Origin: CAMBDR01 sp046597185
GTDB taxonomy: Bacteria > Pseudomonadota > Gammaproteobacteria > Burkholderiales > Burkholderiaceae_D
Assembly (NCBI GenBank): GCA_046597185.1
Contig: JBKJLF010000319.1
Span: 1 to 12,986, forward strand
Direction of reading: 5' to 3'
DNA: 12,986 nucleotides
In this document: positions 1-6,887 of the stretch, in pieces
How the letters are laid out: every line of letters starts with the position of its first letter
Numbering within the stretch: position 1 is the first letter of the stretch
Program-made: the position numbers and the translations under genes
The notes under the pieces: model-generated
The model's database searches: none
Seen by the model: only the letters and a program-made list of their open reading frames with translations
Told to the model about the DNA's origin: nothing

Positions 1-777
1 GCGGCGGCTTTCATGTCTGATTGGCGGCATGCAAGCCGCTTACGCCGTTTTGTAGCGCTCGCCACGGCGCTGATTGCAAGCATCATCGCGCTTGGCGGTG
101 TGCTTGTGGTGCTGAAAAGCGTTACTTTGATGAGCCATCATCTGATTCAAAGCGGCAGCTTGATCGGCATGGTTTTGCTCATGCTGATCCATGGCTTTGG
201 ATTTTTACTACTCGCGCGCGAACAGCATGAAGCCCAGTTACACCGTTTGGCCTTGGTCGATCCTTTAACCGAGGCACCCAATCGACGCAGTTTTCTGAGT
301 GCCTTGACGCCATGGCTGGCCTTGGCGCGCCGACCGGGTAATACTACGGCGGTGCTGATGTTGGATTTGGATCATCTGAAACGCATCAATGATAGTTACG
401 GCCATGCGGTTGGCGATCAAGTACTCAAGGCAGTGGTGGAAATTGGTATGTCCCAATTGCGTGACTCGGATATGATAGGGCGCTTGGGCGGTGAAGAGTT
501 TGCGGTGTTGTTGCCACGCACCAGTTTGTCAGACGCCCATCTGGTGGCCGAGCGTATGCGTCTGGCGATTATGGCCCTGCAAATTAAAACCGAGCGCGCC
601 ATGTTATCGGTGACAGCAAGCTTTGGCGTGACCCTGATTGAACCCGATGATAGTCTGGTCAGTGTCATTAAACGTGCCGATGAAGCGATGCTTGCTGCAA
701 AAAATGCAGGGCGTAATTGTGTGAGGGAGGCCACTTCGGATAGCGGGTTTGATGGTATCATAGCGCCGCCACAGTAG
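1..777 (+). CDS. Membrane-bound diguanylate cyclase (GGDEF domain), 5' end cut by the window
   Basis: The product probably makes cyclic di-GMP from two GTP at the inner membrane. The frame is open from base 1, and the first ATG is at 13 with no ribosome binding site before it, so the true start probably lies upstream. Counting from that ATG, two hydrophobic segments (about 12-36 and 45-69) are followed by a charged linker and a GGDEF domain from about 80. The domain shows LVDPLTEAPNRRSF (the usual consensus has GL where this has EA), the metal-binding stretch LDLDHLKRINDSYGH (116-131) and the active-site loop GGEEF (159-163). It also has RDSD (150-153), five residues before GGEEF, which fits the RxxD inhibitory product-binding site. 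No EAL domain follows, so it should only synthesise. Its signal-sensing part is probably the missing N-terminal membrane region. The stop is 19 bases before ppx on the same strand, suggesting cotranscription. Confidence 0.9.
   Translation, partial: AAAFMSDWRHASRLRRFVALATALIASIIALGGVLVVLKSVTLMSHHLIQSGSLIGMVLLMLIHGFGFLLLAREQHEAQLHRLALVDPLTEAPNRRSFLSALTPWLALARRPGNTTAVLMLDLDHLKRINDSYGHAVGDQVLKAVVEIGMSQLRDSDMIGRLGGEEFAVLLPRTSLSDAHLVAERMRLAIMALQIKTERAMLSVTASFGVTLIEPDDSLVSVIKRADEAMLAAKNAGRNCVREATSDSGFDGIIAPPQ
753..761 (+). promoter_or_regulatory. Possible extended -10 promoter for ppx inside the upstream gene
   Basis: TGG followed by TATCAT (753-761) matches an extended -10 element (TGn plus five of six bases of TATAAT). 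It sits about 36 bases before the ppx start, within the 3' end of the cyclase gene. No good -35 box is seen, so this is only a candidate for independent ppx expression. Confidence 0.22.
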
Positions 778-796
778 GAACCACAGAGGAGCCAGG

Positions 797-2251
797 ATGT
801 TTGCAGCAGTTGATTTGGGATCAAATAGTTTTCGCTTGCATATTGGGAAATATGATGGCGACGCGATTCGAATTATTAAAAGTGCACGTGATCAAATTCG
901 ATTGGCCGCTAATCTTGATGCTGACGGCAACCTGACTGCAGCCGCAATGGAGCGCGCCCTGGAGTCTTTGCGCGGCTTTGCCAAAATTTTAGCCGAATTT
1001 CCCTTGGATGCCACTCGTGTGGTCGCGACTGATGTGTTTCGGGTGGCAAAAAACAGCCAAGTCTTTTTGCCGATGGCAGAACAGGCGATTGGTTGTGAAA
1101 TTGAAATTATTTCAGGGGAAGAAGAAGGGCGTCTGATTTATTTGGGCGTCGCCAATTGCTTGTCCAAACCTGGCGAGCGTCGTTTGGTGATCGATATTGG
1201 CGGCGGCTCTACCGAATTGATACTCGGGCGCGGTCAGGAAGTGGAGCGGGCAGAATCATTCAGCATTGGCACTGGCAAGCAAAGCAGTCAGTTTTTTGCC
1301 GATGGTAATTTGAATGCCGAGGTGTTTGATGCGGCCTTAATTTCAGCGCGTAGCCGTTTTGAAGACGCCGCGCCACCGTTTAGCCCCAATTTTTGGAAAG
1401 TGGCTTACGGTTCATCTGGCACCATTCGTGCTTTATCCGACCTGATAGCAAAAAACCAAATTGGCGACGGCACCCTTTCGCGCACCAATTTGTTATTGTT
1501 GCAGCAGCGTTTTGTTGAGGCAGGGCGAGTCGAAGCCATCGCTTTGATGGGGTTGCGCGCTGACCGCGCGCCCAGTTTGGTGGGCGGGATTGGTATTTTG
1601 TTGGCGGTGATGCAAGAGCTTGATTTTGAATACGTGACCCCGATTGAGGCAGGTTTGCGTATGGGCGTGATGTGGGATTTGCAATACCGCGCAACCCAGC
1701 GTGATCGGCGTGAGCAGTCGGTGCGTGCTTGCATGCGCAAGTTTGAGGTCGATGCAACGCGTGCCAAGCGCGTCGCCGATGAAGCACTGGCTTTGTTTGT
1801 TCAACTCAAACCCTTGTCCGATCATTATTCGCGTTTATTGTTGTGGAGTGGCCTGTTGCATGAAACCGGTTTGATGGTATCGCAAACCGACTACCATAAA
1901 CATAGCGCCTATTTGGTTGAAAACGTCGATTTGCCCGGTTTTACCACGCGTGAACAAAAATTAATGGGTAAGCTGCTGCTGGGGCAAAAAGGTAATTTGC
2001 GCAAACTCGGTGATGCCTTGCAAGAATCTGATTTTGCCAAGGCTTTATTGGCATTGCGGATTGCGATTGTGTTTATGCATTGCCGGGTTGAAGTCGATTT
2101 TGGTGAATTGCGGGTGCGCTTTAAAACAAAAATTGAATTTGAAATACCACGGCGCTATACCACCCTCCATCCTACCTTGGGTTATTGGTTTGATAAGGAA
2201 CGCGAATCCTGGGCTGCACTTGGTATCGATTTTGTGCTCAAGCAGAGCTGA
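797..2251 (+). CDS. ppx: Exopolyphosphatase of the Ppx/GppA family
   Basis: The enzyme removes phosphate from the ends of inorganic polyphosphate; relatives (GppA) also hydrolyse pppGpp, and sequence alone does not fully separate the two. The 484-residue length is near E. coli Ppx (513) and GppA (494). The N-terminal sugar-kinase/Hsp70-like fold is shown by AVDLGSNSFRLHIG (4-17), SGEEEGRLIYLG (106-117, holding the conserved catalytic glutamates), VIDIGGGSTEL (131-141) and AYGSSGTIRAL. The C-terminal HD-like half begins near 310 and holds LLHETGL and YHKHSAYLVEN, both close to E. coli Ppx. Position 78-82 reads ATDVFR where relatives usually have GTxTLR or GTNTFR. The ATG at 797 has a clear AGGAG five bases upstream (787-791). 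Unlike in many bacteria, ppk is not adjacent here; the neighbour is a diguanylate cyclase. The TGA stop is the first step of a 10-base tandem repeat. Confidence 0.93.
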   Translation: MFAAVDLGSNSFRLHIGKYDGDAIRIIKSARDQIRLAANLDADGNLTAAAMERALESLRGFAKILAEFPLDATRVVATDVFRVAKNSQVFLPMAEQAIGCEIEIISGEEEGRLIYLGVANCLSKPGERRLVIDIGGGSTELILGRGQEVERAESFSIGTGKQSSQFFADGNLNAEVFDAALISARSRFEDAAPPFSPNFWKVAYGSSGTIRALSDLIAKNQIGDGTLSRTNLLLLQQRFVEAGRVEAIALMGLRADRAPSLVGGIGILLAVMQELDFEYVTPIEAGLRMGVMWDLQYRATQRDRREQSVRACMRKFEVDATRAKRVADEALALFVQLKPLSDHYSRLLLWSGLLHETGLMVSQTDYHKHSAYLVENVDLPGFTTREQKLMGKLLLGQKGNLRKLGDALQESDFAKALLALRIAIVFMHCRVEVDFGELRVRFKTKIEFEIPRRYTTLHPTLGYWFDKERESWAALGIDFVLKQS

Positions 2252-2290
2252 CGTTGATTGACGTTGATTGAGGTTGATTGAGGTTGATTG
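2251..2290. repeat. Four tandem 10-base repeats after ppx
   Basis: Two copies of ACGTTGATTG are followed by two copies of AGGTTGATTG and a leftover ATTG. The array starts on the last base of the ppx stop codon. The period is close to one turn of DNA, and each unit contains TTGATT, which resembles a -35 box. The pattern of variants suggests stepwise duplication by replication slippage. Confidence 0.9.
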
Positions 2291-2311
2291 ATTGCGCGCA
2301 CTGTTTAGCCA

Positions 2312-2340
2312 TAGACATTCTGCCCAATCGCCAGTACACT
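2312..2340 (+). promoter_or_regulatory. Probable sigma-70 promoter for prfC
   Basis: TAGACA (2312-2317, five of six to TTGACA) is separated by 17 bases from TACACT (2335-2340, four of six to TATAAT). Transcription would start near 2347, leaving a leader of about 38 bases before the prfC ATG. This is prediction from consensus only. Confidence 0.4.
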
Positions 2341-2358
2341 AGCAGACTTTTTGCTTGA

Positions 2359-2371
2359 GTCCAATTTGGAC
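2359..2371 (+). other. Small palindrome in the prfC leader
   Basis: GTCCAATTTGGAC has six-base half-sites (GTCCAA and TTGGAC) around one central base. In RNA it could fold as GTCC/GGAC with a five-base loop. It lies between the predicted transcription start and the prfC start codon, where a ribosome binding site would be expected and none is seen. Confidence 0.35.
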
Positions 2372-2384
2372 ATCCCAATTCATT

Positions 2385-4034
2385 ATGGCCACAGATATCG
2401 ACACCAACGAAGCCCCGGATGCACCTGTCAGCGTGCCAGTGGCCCAAATTAGCCGCGAAGTGCAGCGCCGCCGCACCTTTGGCATTATTTCGCACCCGGA
2501 TGCGGGTAAAACCACGCTGACCGAAAAACTGTTGTTGTTTTCCGGTGCGATCCAAATGGCGGGCACGGTGAAGGCGCGCAAGAGCGCACGCCACGCCACG
2601 TCCGACTGGATGGAAATCGAAAAGCAACGCGGCATTTCGGTCGCCAGTTCGGTGATGCAGTTTGAATTTCGTGATCATGTCATCAATTTACTCGATACAC
2701 CCGGCCATCAAGACTTTTCCGAAGATACCTATCGGGTATTAACCGCAGTCGATTCCGCCCTGATGGTGATCGATGCCGCCAAAGGTGTGGAATCACAAAC
2801 CATTAAATTATTGAATGTGTGCCGGATGCGCAATACGCCCATAGTCACCTTCATCAATAAAATGGATCGCGAAACGCGTGATCCGCTCGAATTGCTGGAT
2901 GAACTGGAATCCACCCTCAAAATTCAATGCGCCCCCGTGACCTGGCCCATCGGTATGGGTAAAACCTTCCGTGGGGTCTATCATTTATTGCGTGATGAAA
3001 TCATGTTGTTCACGCCCGGTAATGAAAAAGCCGATCAAAGTTTTGAAGTGGTGTCAGGTATCAATAACCCGCGTTTGGCGGAAATGTTCCCGCACGAAAT
3101 TGAACAACTCAAAACCGAAGTCGAATTGGTACACGGTGCTTCGCATCCCTTTGATTTGCAAGCCTTTTTATCGGGCGTTCAAACTCCGGTGTTTTTCGGC
3201 TCGGCCATTAACAACTTTGGCGTGCGTGAAATTTTGAGTGCCCTGGTTGATTGGGCACCACCACCACGTGAGCGCGACGCCAGCGTGCGCTCGGTTTCCC
3301 CCAATGAAGCGCCATTTTCCGGTTTTGTGTTTAAAATCCAGGCCAATATGGACCCCGCACATCGCGACCGTATCGCCTTTTTGCGCGTATGCTCGGGTCA
3401 TTTCGAGCGAGGCATGAAAATCAAGCATCTGCGCCTGGGGCGTGAAATCAAAGTCTCCAGCGTCGTCACCTTCATGGCGGCCAGCCGCGAGCAGGTGGAA
3501 GAAGCTTATGCGGGCGATATTATCGGCTTGCCCAATCACGGCAATATGCAAATTGGCGACAGCTTTTCGGAAGGCGAGATGTTGCAATTTACCGGCATTC
3601 CCTATTTTGCGCCCGACTTTTTCCGCTCGGTACGGATTCGTAATCCGCTTAAAATCAAGCAATTGCACAAAGGTTTGCAGCAATTGGGTGAAGAGGGTGC
3701 GGTGCAAGTGTTTAAACCGGTGCAAGGCGGCGAATTGGTGTTGGGCGCGGTCGGGATTTTGCAGTTTGAAGTCGTGGCCAGCCGTTTGATGAATGAATAT
3801 GGCGTCGATGCCGTGTTTGAAGGCACCAGCATCAGCAGTGCACGCTGGGTCAGTTGTGATGACAGGCGTATTTTGGCCGATTTCGAACAGGCTCTGGGCC
3901 ATAACGTGGCCTACGATGCGGCGGGTAATATGGCTTATCTGGCCACTTCGGGCGTCAATTTACGCCTGACCCAAGAGCGTTGGCCCAAACTGACCTTCCA
4001 TGAAACCCGTGAACATGCGGTCAAAGTGAGTTAA
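2385..4034 (+). CDS. prfC: Peptide chain release factor 3 (GTPase)
   Basis: RF3 is the translational GTPase that ejects RF1 or RF2 from the ribosome after peptide release. The 549-residue protein (E. coli: 529) shows the GTPase motifs in order: P-loop SHPDAGKT (36-43), RGIS of switch I (82-85), DTPGHQDFSEDTYR (104-117) and NKMD (158-161). The beta-barrel and C-terminal domains follow, with RF3-type sequences such as HPDAGKTTLTEKLLLF and KSARHATSDWMEIEKQRGIS-like stretches. I chose the ATG at 2385; a TTG ten codons earlier is in frame but has no better signal and would read through the leader palindrome. No Shine-Dalgarno sequence precedes either start. The N-terminus is about 16 residues longer than in E. 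coli, with a proline- and valine-rich lead. The gene probably has its own promoter, and its stop lies 4 bases from the convergent mutarotase gene. Confidence 0.95.
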   Translation: MATDIDTNEAPDAPVSVPVAQISREVQRRRTFGIISHPDAGKTTLTEKLLLFSGAIQMAGTVKARKSARHATSDWMEIEKQRGISVASSVMQFEFRDHVINLLDTPGHQDFSEDTYRVLTAVDSALMVIDAAKGVESQTIKLLNVCRMRNTPIVTFINKMDRETRDPLELLDELESTLKIQCAPVTWPIGMGKTFRGVYHLLRDEIMLFTPGNEKADQSFEVVSGINNPRLAEMFPHEIEQLKTEVELVHGASHPFDLQAFLSGVQTPVFFGSAINNFGVREILSALVDWAPPPRERDASVRSVSPNEAPFSGFVFKIQANMDPAHRDRIAFLRVCSGHFERGMKIKHLRLGREIKVSSVVTFMAASREQVEEAYAGDIIGLPNHGNMQIGDSFSEGEMLQFTGIPYFAPDFFRSVRIRNPLKIKQLHKGLQQLGEEGAVQVFKPVQGGELVLGAVGILQFEVVASRLMNEYGVDAVFEGTSISSARWVSCDDRRILADFEQALGHNVAYDAAGNMAYLATSGVNLRLTQERWPKLTFHETREHAVKVS

Positions 4035-4038
4035 GTTT

Positions 4039-4914
4039 TTAAGTTCGGATGGTTTGGGAGGCTTCCTGGTAAGTGCCCGGGGCCAGTGTTTGCATATCGA
4101 CATTGGCCGCTTCAAGGCAAATAAAGTGGTGATATTCGCTATTGTCCATGTCGTTGAGTGCCGCCGTATCGGCTTCACCCGGATTCCAGATCACCACATC
4201 ATGAAAGCCTTGCTGCGTCATTTGCAATAATCGTGCGCCTTCTTGTAATTGTAATGGCTGCAAACCCTGTCCTACGCCCAGTTTCACGCCGCGATAGATG
4301 CGGTCGATTTTCTCACCGAGATCGGCAAGTGGGCGCTCGTCTTGCCCGACGAGCGCATCACCGCTAAGATGGTTGCTATAGGCCAGCTGTTCCAGCCCCG
4401 CAATCTGGCAGGCGGCTAATTGATTCAGTTTCCAATAGGAATGCAAGGCCGTGCTGAAGGGGAATGCGGTGTTGCCGCAATTGTGAATACGCAATTGCAT
4501 GGTCAAATCGTTTGCTGTCAAATCGACCCGAAATTCCAGCCGAAACGCATGTGGCCATTGGGCTGCGTGAACGGCGCTGATATCGCTTGCTTCCAAGATC
4601 ATTTGCAGCCAACAACTGGCATCGTTGCTGGCCGCTTGCTGCCCAATGCGCCAATGCGACAGGCGGGCAAAGCCGTGGCGCAAACCCTGGCCGCGTGCCG
4701 CAAATTGCGGAAAAATGATGGGTACGCCACCGCGTATGGCTTTGCTGCCATCCCGCGCGGATTGCGCGCTGCAAAATAATTGTTCCACACCATCGGCGCT
4801 TTGCCAGGACACCAAATGCGCGCCATACAAGGTGAGGGTGGCTTGCGCGCCATCGGCTTGGCGCAAGCGCACGGCGGGCAGCTCGCCCCAGGTAGTTAAT
4901 TCGATATGATGCAT
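4039..4914 (-). CDS. D-hexose-6-phosphate mutarotase, YeaD family (aldose 1-epimerase-like)
   Basis: Members of this family interconvert the alpha and beta anomers of glucose-6-phosphate and related sugar phosphates in the cytoplasm. The 291-residue protein matches the family length. It shows LYGAHLVSW (29-37), RGGVPIIFPQF (61-71), HGFAR (80-84, first catalytic histidine), ALHSYW (156-161, second histidine) and CLEAAN (266-271), whose glutamate is the presumed general base. The VIWNP stretch near 241 is also typical. The ATG at 4914 has no clear Shine-Dalgarno sequence. It begins 31 bases after the amidase stop, so it is probably the last gene of a tsaE-amiC transcript; there is no obvious functional link to those two. 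It converges on prfC with a 4-base gap and no terminator between. Confidence 0.88.
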   Translation of the reverse strand: MHHIELTTWGELPAVRLRQADGAQATLTLYGAHLVSWQSADGVEQLFCSAQSARDGSKAIRGGVPIIFPQFAARGQGLRHGFARLSHWRIGQQAASNDASCWLQMILEASDISAVHAAQWPHAFRLEFRVDLTANDLTMQLRIHNCGNTAFPFSTALHSYWKLNQLAACQIAGLEQLAYSNHLSGDALVGQDERPLADLGEKIDRIYRGVKLGVGQGLQPLQLQEGARLLQMTQQGFHDVVIWNPGEADTAALNDMDNSEYHHFICLEAANVDMQTLAPGTYQEASQTIRT

Positions 4915-4945
4915 GCTGGTTTTCGATGTGGATTAAATAGTGCGA

Positions 4946-6334
4946 CTACGCCACGCGGCCTTTCGCCATTGGGGGATTTTTATTGAAATATTTGCGTATC
5001 CCTTTTAATACCGCCCGGGCCATTTGATCCTGATAGCCATCATCGGATAACTTGGCTTCTTCTTCCGGATTGGAAATGAACGCCGTTTCAATCAAAATCG
5101 AGGGAATATCGGGCGCTTTTAACACCGCAAAGCCCGCATGTTCGACCGAGCCACGGTGCAAACGGTTGATGCCGCCAATTTCATTGAGTACCGCGCTACC
5201 CAATTTCAGACTGTCGTTAATTTGCGCAGTGGTGCTTAAATCCAGTAACACGCCCGCCAACTGGGCATCGTGCCCTTTAAGATTCACGCCGCCAATCAGG
5301 TCTGCCGCATTTTCTTTGTTGGCCAGCCAACGCGCAGCGGTGGAGCTGGCCCCTTTTTCCGATAAAACAAAGACGGACGAACCACGTGCCGTGCTTTCTA
5401 CAAAGGCATCGGCATGAATCGACATAAATAAATCGGCTTGCACCGCACGCGCCTTTTGCACGCGCACGTGCAGGGGCACAAAGAAATCGGCATCGCGCGT
5501 GAGCATCACCCGCATATTGGGCTGCTCTTCAATTTTGGCTTTCAGGCGTTTGGCAATGGCCAGTACCACGTCTTTTTCACGGCTACCGCCACGTCCCACC
5601 GCACCCGGATCTTCGCCACCGTGGCCCGGGTCGAGCGCAATGGTAATTAAACGGTTGACGCCATGTTTGCCTTTGTGCGGCTTGATTTCGCTATCGACAT
5701 TGGCTTGAGCGCTGCCCGAGAGATTTTCCGGGCTGCTTTCGGCGCTGCTGGTGGCGCTGCTGGTGGCGCTGGCAGCACTGGTAGCGGAGTCTGGCCTGCT
5801 GTCGGCTCCAGGTCGGCTGGTATCGGGCGTACTGGCTGCGGCCACTTGCGACCATTGCCCCTTGGCGATCAGGGCGGCAATCGGATCGACCGGGTTGACC
5901 GGATAAAGATCGAAAATCAGCCGATGTTTATAATTGCCAACCGGGGCCAAGGTAAACAATTGCGGCTTCACGGCTTCTTTTAAATCGAATACCAGACGTA
6001 CTACATTCGTACGATTTTGCCCGACCCGCACCTGCTGAATATAGGGGTCATCCGATTGAATCTTTGCGACCAGGCTTTTGAGCGTCGGACTCAGATCGAG
6101 CCCTTCGATTTCCACCACCAGCCGATGTGGATCTTTAACCAGAAAATGCGTGGCTTTCAAGTTGCTGTCATTTTCCAGTGTGACACGGGTATAGTCATCG
6201 GCAGGCCAAACCCGCACCGCCAAAATTTGTGCGGCTTGAGCTGGTGCCATTACCGCCAGCAACAAAGTGCCGCCCGCTTTGAGGACCGTGCGGCGGTTTA
6301 CAGATTGGGTGCGAAGTGCAGGCGTGACAGACAT
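4946..6334 (-). CDS. amiC: N-acetylmuramoyl-L-alanine amidase, AmiC type (AMIN + Amidase_3)
   Basis: This periplasmic zinc enzyme cuts the amide bond between MurNAc and the stem peptide to split septal peptidoglycan during division. The 462 residues begin with a likely twin-arginine signal (NRRTVLK at 13-19, hydrophobic core 20-33, possible cleavage after AQA near 34). An AMIN domain follows (about 38-145), then a Ser/Ala/Thr-rich linker (about 165-215) and the amidase domain (about 228-452). Zinc ligands are H238 in DPGHGG, E253 in SREKD and H307 in SIHAD; E416 in LIETAF is the catalytic glutamate. The stretch from about 340 to 390 matches the insert that blocks the active site in E. coli AmiB/AmiC until a LytM factor such as NlpD or EnvC acts. 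The start at 6334 has AAGG six bases upstream and overlaps the end of tsaE by 37 bases. No later methionine would keep the export signal. There is no C-terminal LysM domain. Confidence 0.93.
   Translation of the reverse strand: MSVTPALRTQSVNRRTVLKAGGTLLLAVMAPAQAAQILAVRVWPADDYTRVTLENDSNLKATHFLVKDPHRLVVEIEGLDLSPTLKSLVAKIQSDDPYIQQVRVGQNRTNVVRLVFDLKEAVKPQLFTLAPVGNYKHRLIFDLYPVNPVDPIAALIAKGQWSQVAAASTPDTSRPGADSRPDSATSAASATSSATSSAESSPENLSGSAQANVDSEIKPHKGKHGVNRLITIALDPGHGGEDPGAVGRGGSREKDVVLAIAKRLKAKIEEQPNMRVMLTRDADFFVPLHVRVQKARAVQADLFMSIHADAFVESTARGSSVFVLSEKGASSTAARWLANKENAADLIGGVNLKGHDAQLAGVLLDLSTTAQINDSLKLGSAVLNEIGGINRLHRGSVEHAGFAVLKAPDIPSILIETAFISNPEEEAKLSDDGYQDQMARAVLKGIRKYFNKNPPMAKGRVA
5741..5776. 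repeat. 12-base in-frame repeat in the amidase linker
   Basis: Two perfect copies of GGCGCTGCTGGT (5741-5752, 5753-5764) and a degenerate third encode, on the minus strand, the TSSA repeat of the low-complexity linker between the AMIN and catalytic domains. Changes in copy number would alter linker length without shifting the frame. Confidence 0.85.
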
Positions 6335-6783
6335 AGGGAACCTTGATTAGACAGTGCGGATAATTTTACATGACGGCCCAGCCCGACTACATCCAAAAAG
6401 ATATCAATATCGGGCGGTGGTAAGACGGGTGCGCCTTTTTCCGGCCATTCTACGACGCAAATATTGTTTTGGGTGAAATATTCGCGAAAACCGGCATCCA
6501 AAAACTCTTCTGCGCTGGCCATTCGATATAAATCGAAGTGAATTAACTGGCAATCTCCCTGGCCAAAGTGCAAGGGGTATGACTCGGCCAACGTATAAGT
6601 CGGGCTTTTGACCGAACCAACATAACCGGCCGCATGTAGCATGGCGCGGGTGAGTGTTGTTTTGCCCGCACCCAGGTCGCCATGCAGATACAGTACCAGG
6701 CCCGGAATCAAGGCCCGTGCCATGGCCGAACCCAAGGCCAGGGTGCCCCATTCATCGTGTAACAGCGTTTCAAAGAGTCGCAT
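6298..6783 (-). CDS. tsaE: tRNA threonylcarbamoyladenosine biosynthesis protein TsaE
   Basis: TsaE is the small ATPase that works with TsaB and TsaD to make t6A at position 37 of ANN-decoding tRNAs in the cytoplasm. The 161-residue protein has the Walker A motif GDLGAGKTTL (35-44), the family's SPTYTL (60-65), HFDLYR (82-87) and VEWPEK (111-116). I chose the ATG at 6783; an in-frame TTG three codons upstream has no better signal. Only a weak AGGT lies about ten bases before the ATG. The last residues overlap the amiC start by 37 bases, and tsaE-amiC is a known proteobacterial gene pair, so the two are probably cotranscribed and coupled. queG diverges on the other strand 102 bases away, which puts two tRNA-modification genes back to back. 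Confidence 0.94.
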   Translation of the reverse strand: MRLFETLLHDEWGTLALGSAMARALIPGLVLYLHGDLGAGKTTLTRAMLHAAGYVGSVKSPTYTLAESYPLHFGQGDCQLIHFDLYRMASAEEFLDAGFREYFTQNNICVVEWPEKGAPVLPPPDIDIFLDVVGLGRHVKLSALSNQGSLCLSRLHFAPNL

Positions 6784-6802
6784 GCAATACAATACCTATT
6801 CA

Positions 6803-6887
6803 AAACCAGACAAACCCTGGCATGGCCAAAATTTGCGGTTATTTCATTCGTGTTCTTTCCACCCATTGTAAACCAGATAAACCAGAT
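6803..6887. repeat. Repeated AAACCAGA motifs between tsaE and queG
   Basis: AAACCAGACAAACC (6803-6816) recurs with one mismatch as AAACCAGATAAACC (6870-6883). The second site is part of a 9-base tandem duplication, AAACCAGAT twice (6870-6887), which runs into the queG start codon. The sites flank the 102-base divergent gap and could be operator-like or simple duplications. Confidence 0.5.

Noticed and set aside
2251..2290. CRISPR-like or mobile-element origin for the 10-base repeats
   Set aside because: Units are contiguous with no spacers, far too short for CRISPR repeats, and no transposase or terminal inverted repeats are nearby.
3168..3902. A 244-residue open frame on the minus strand inside prfC
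   Set aside because: It lies fully opposite the strongly conserved RF3 gene, shows no recognisable domain and has no ribosome binding site. It is a by-product of codon use in prfC.
6850..6885. GTG start that would lengthen QueG by 12 residues
   Set aside because: The added residues do not resemble the QueG N-terminus, and there is no ribosome binding site; the ATG at 6886 fits the family better.
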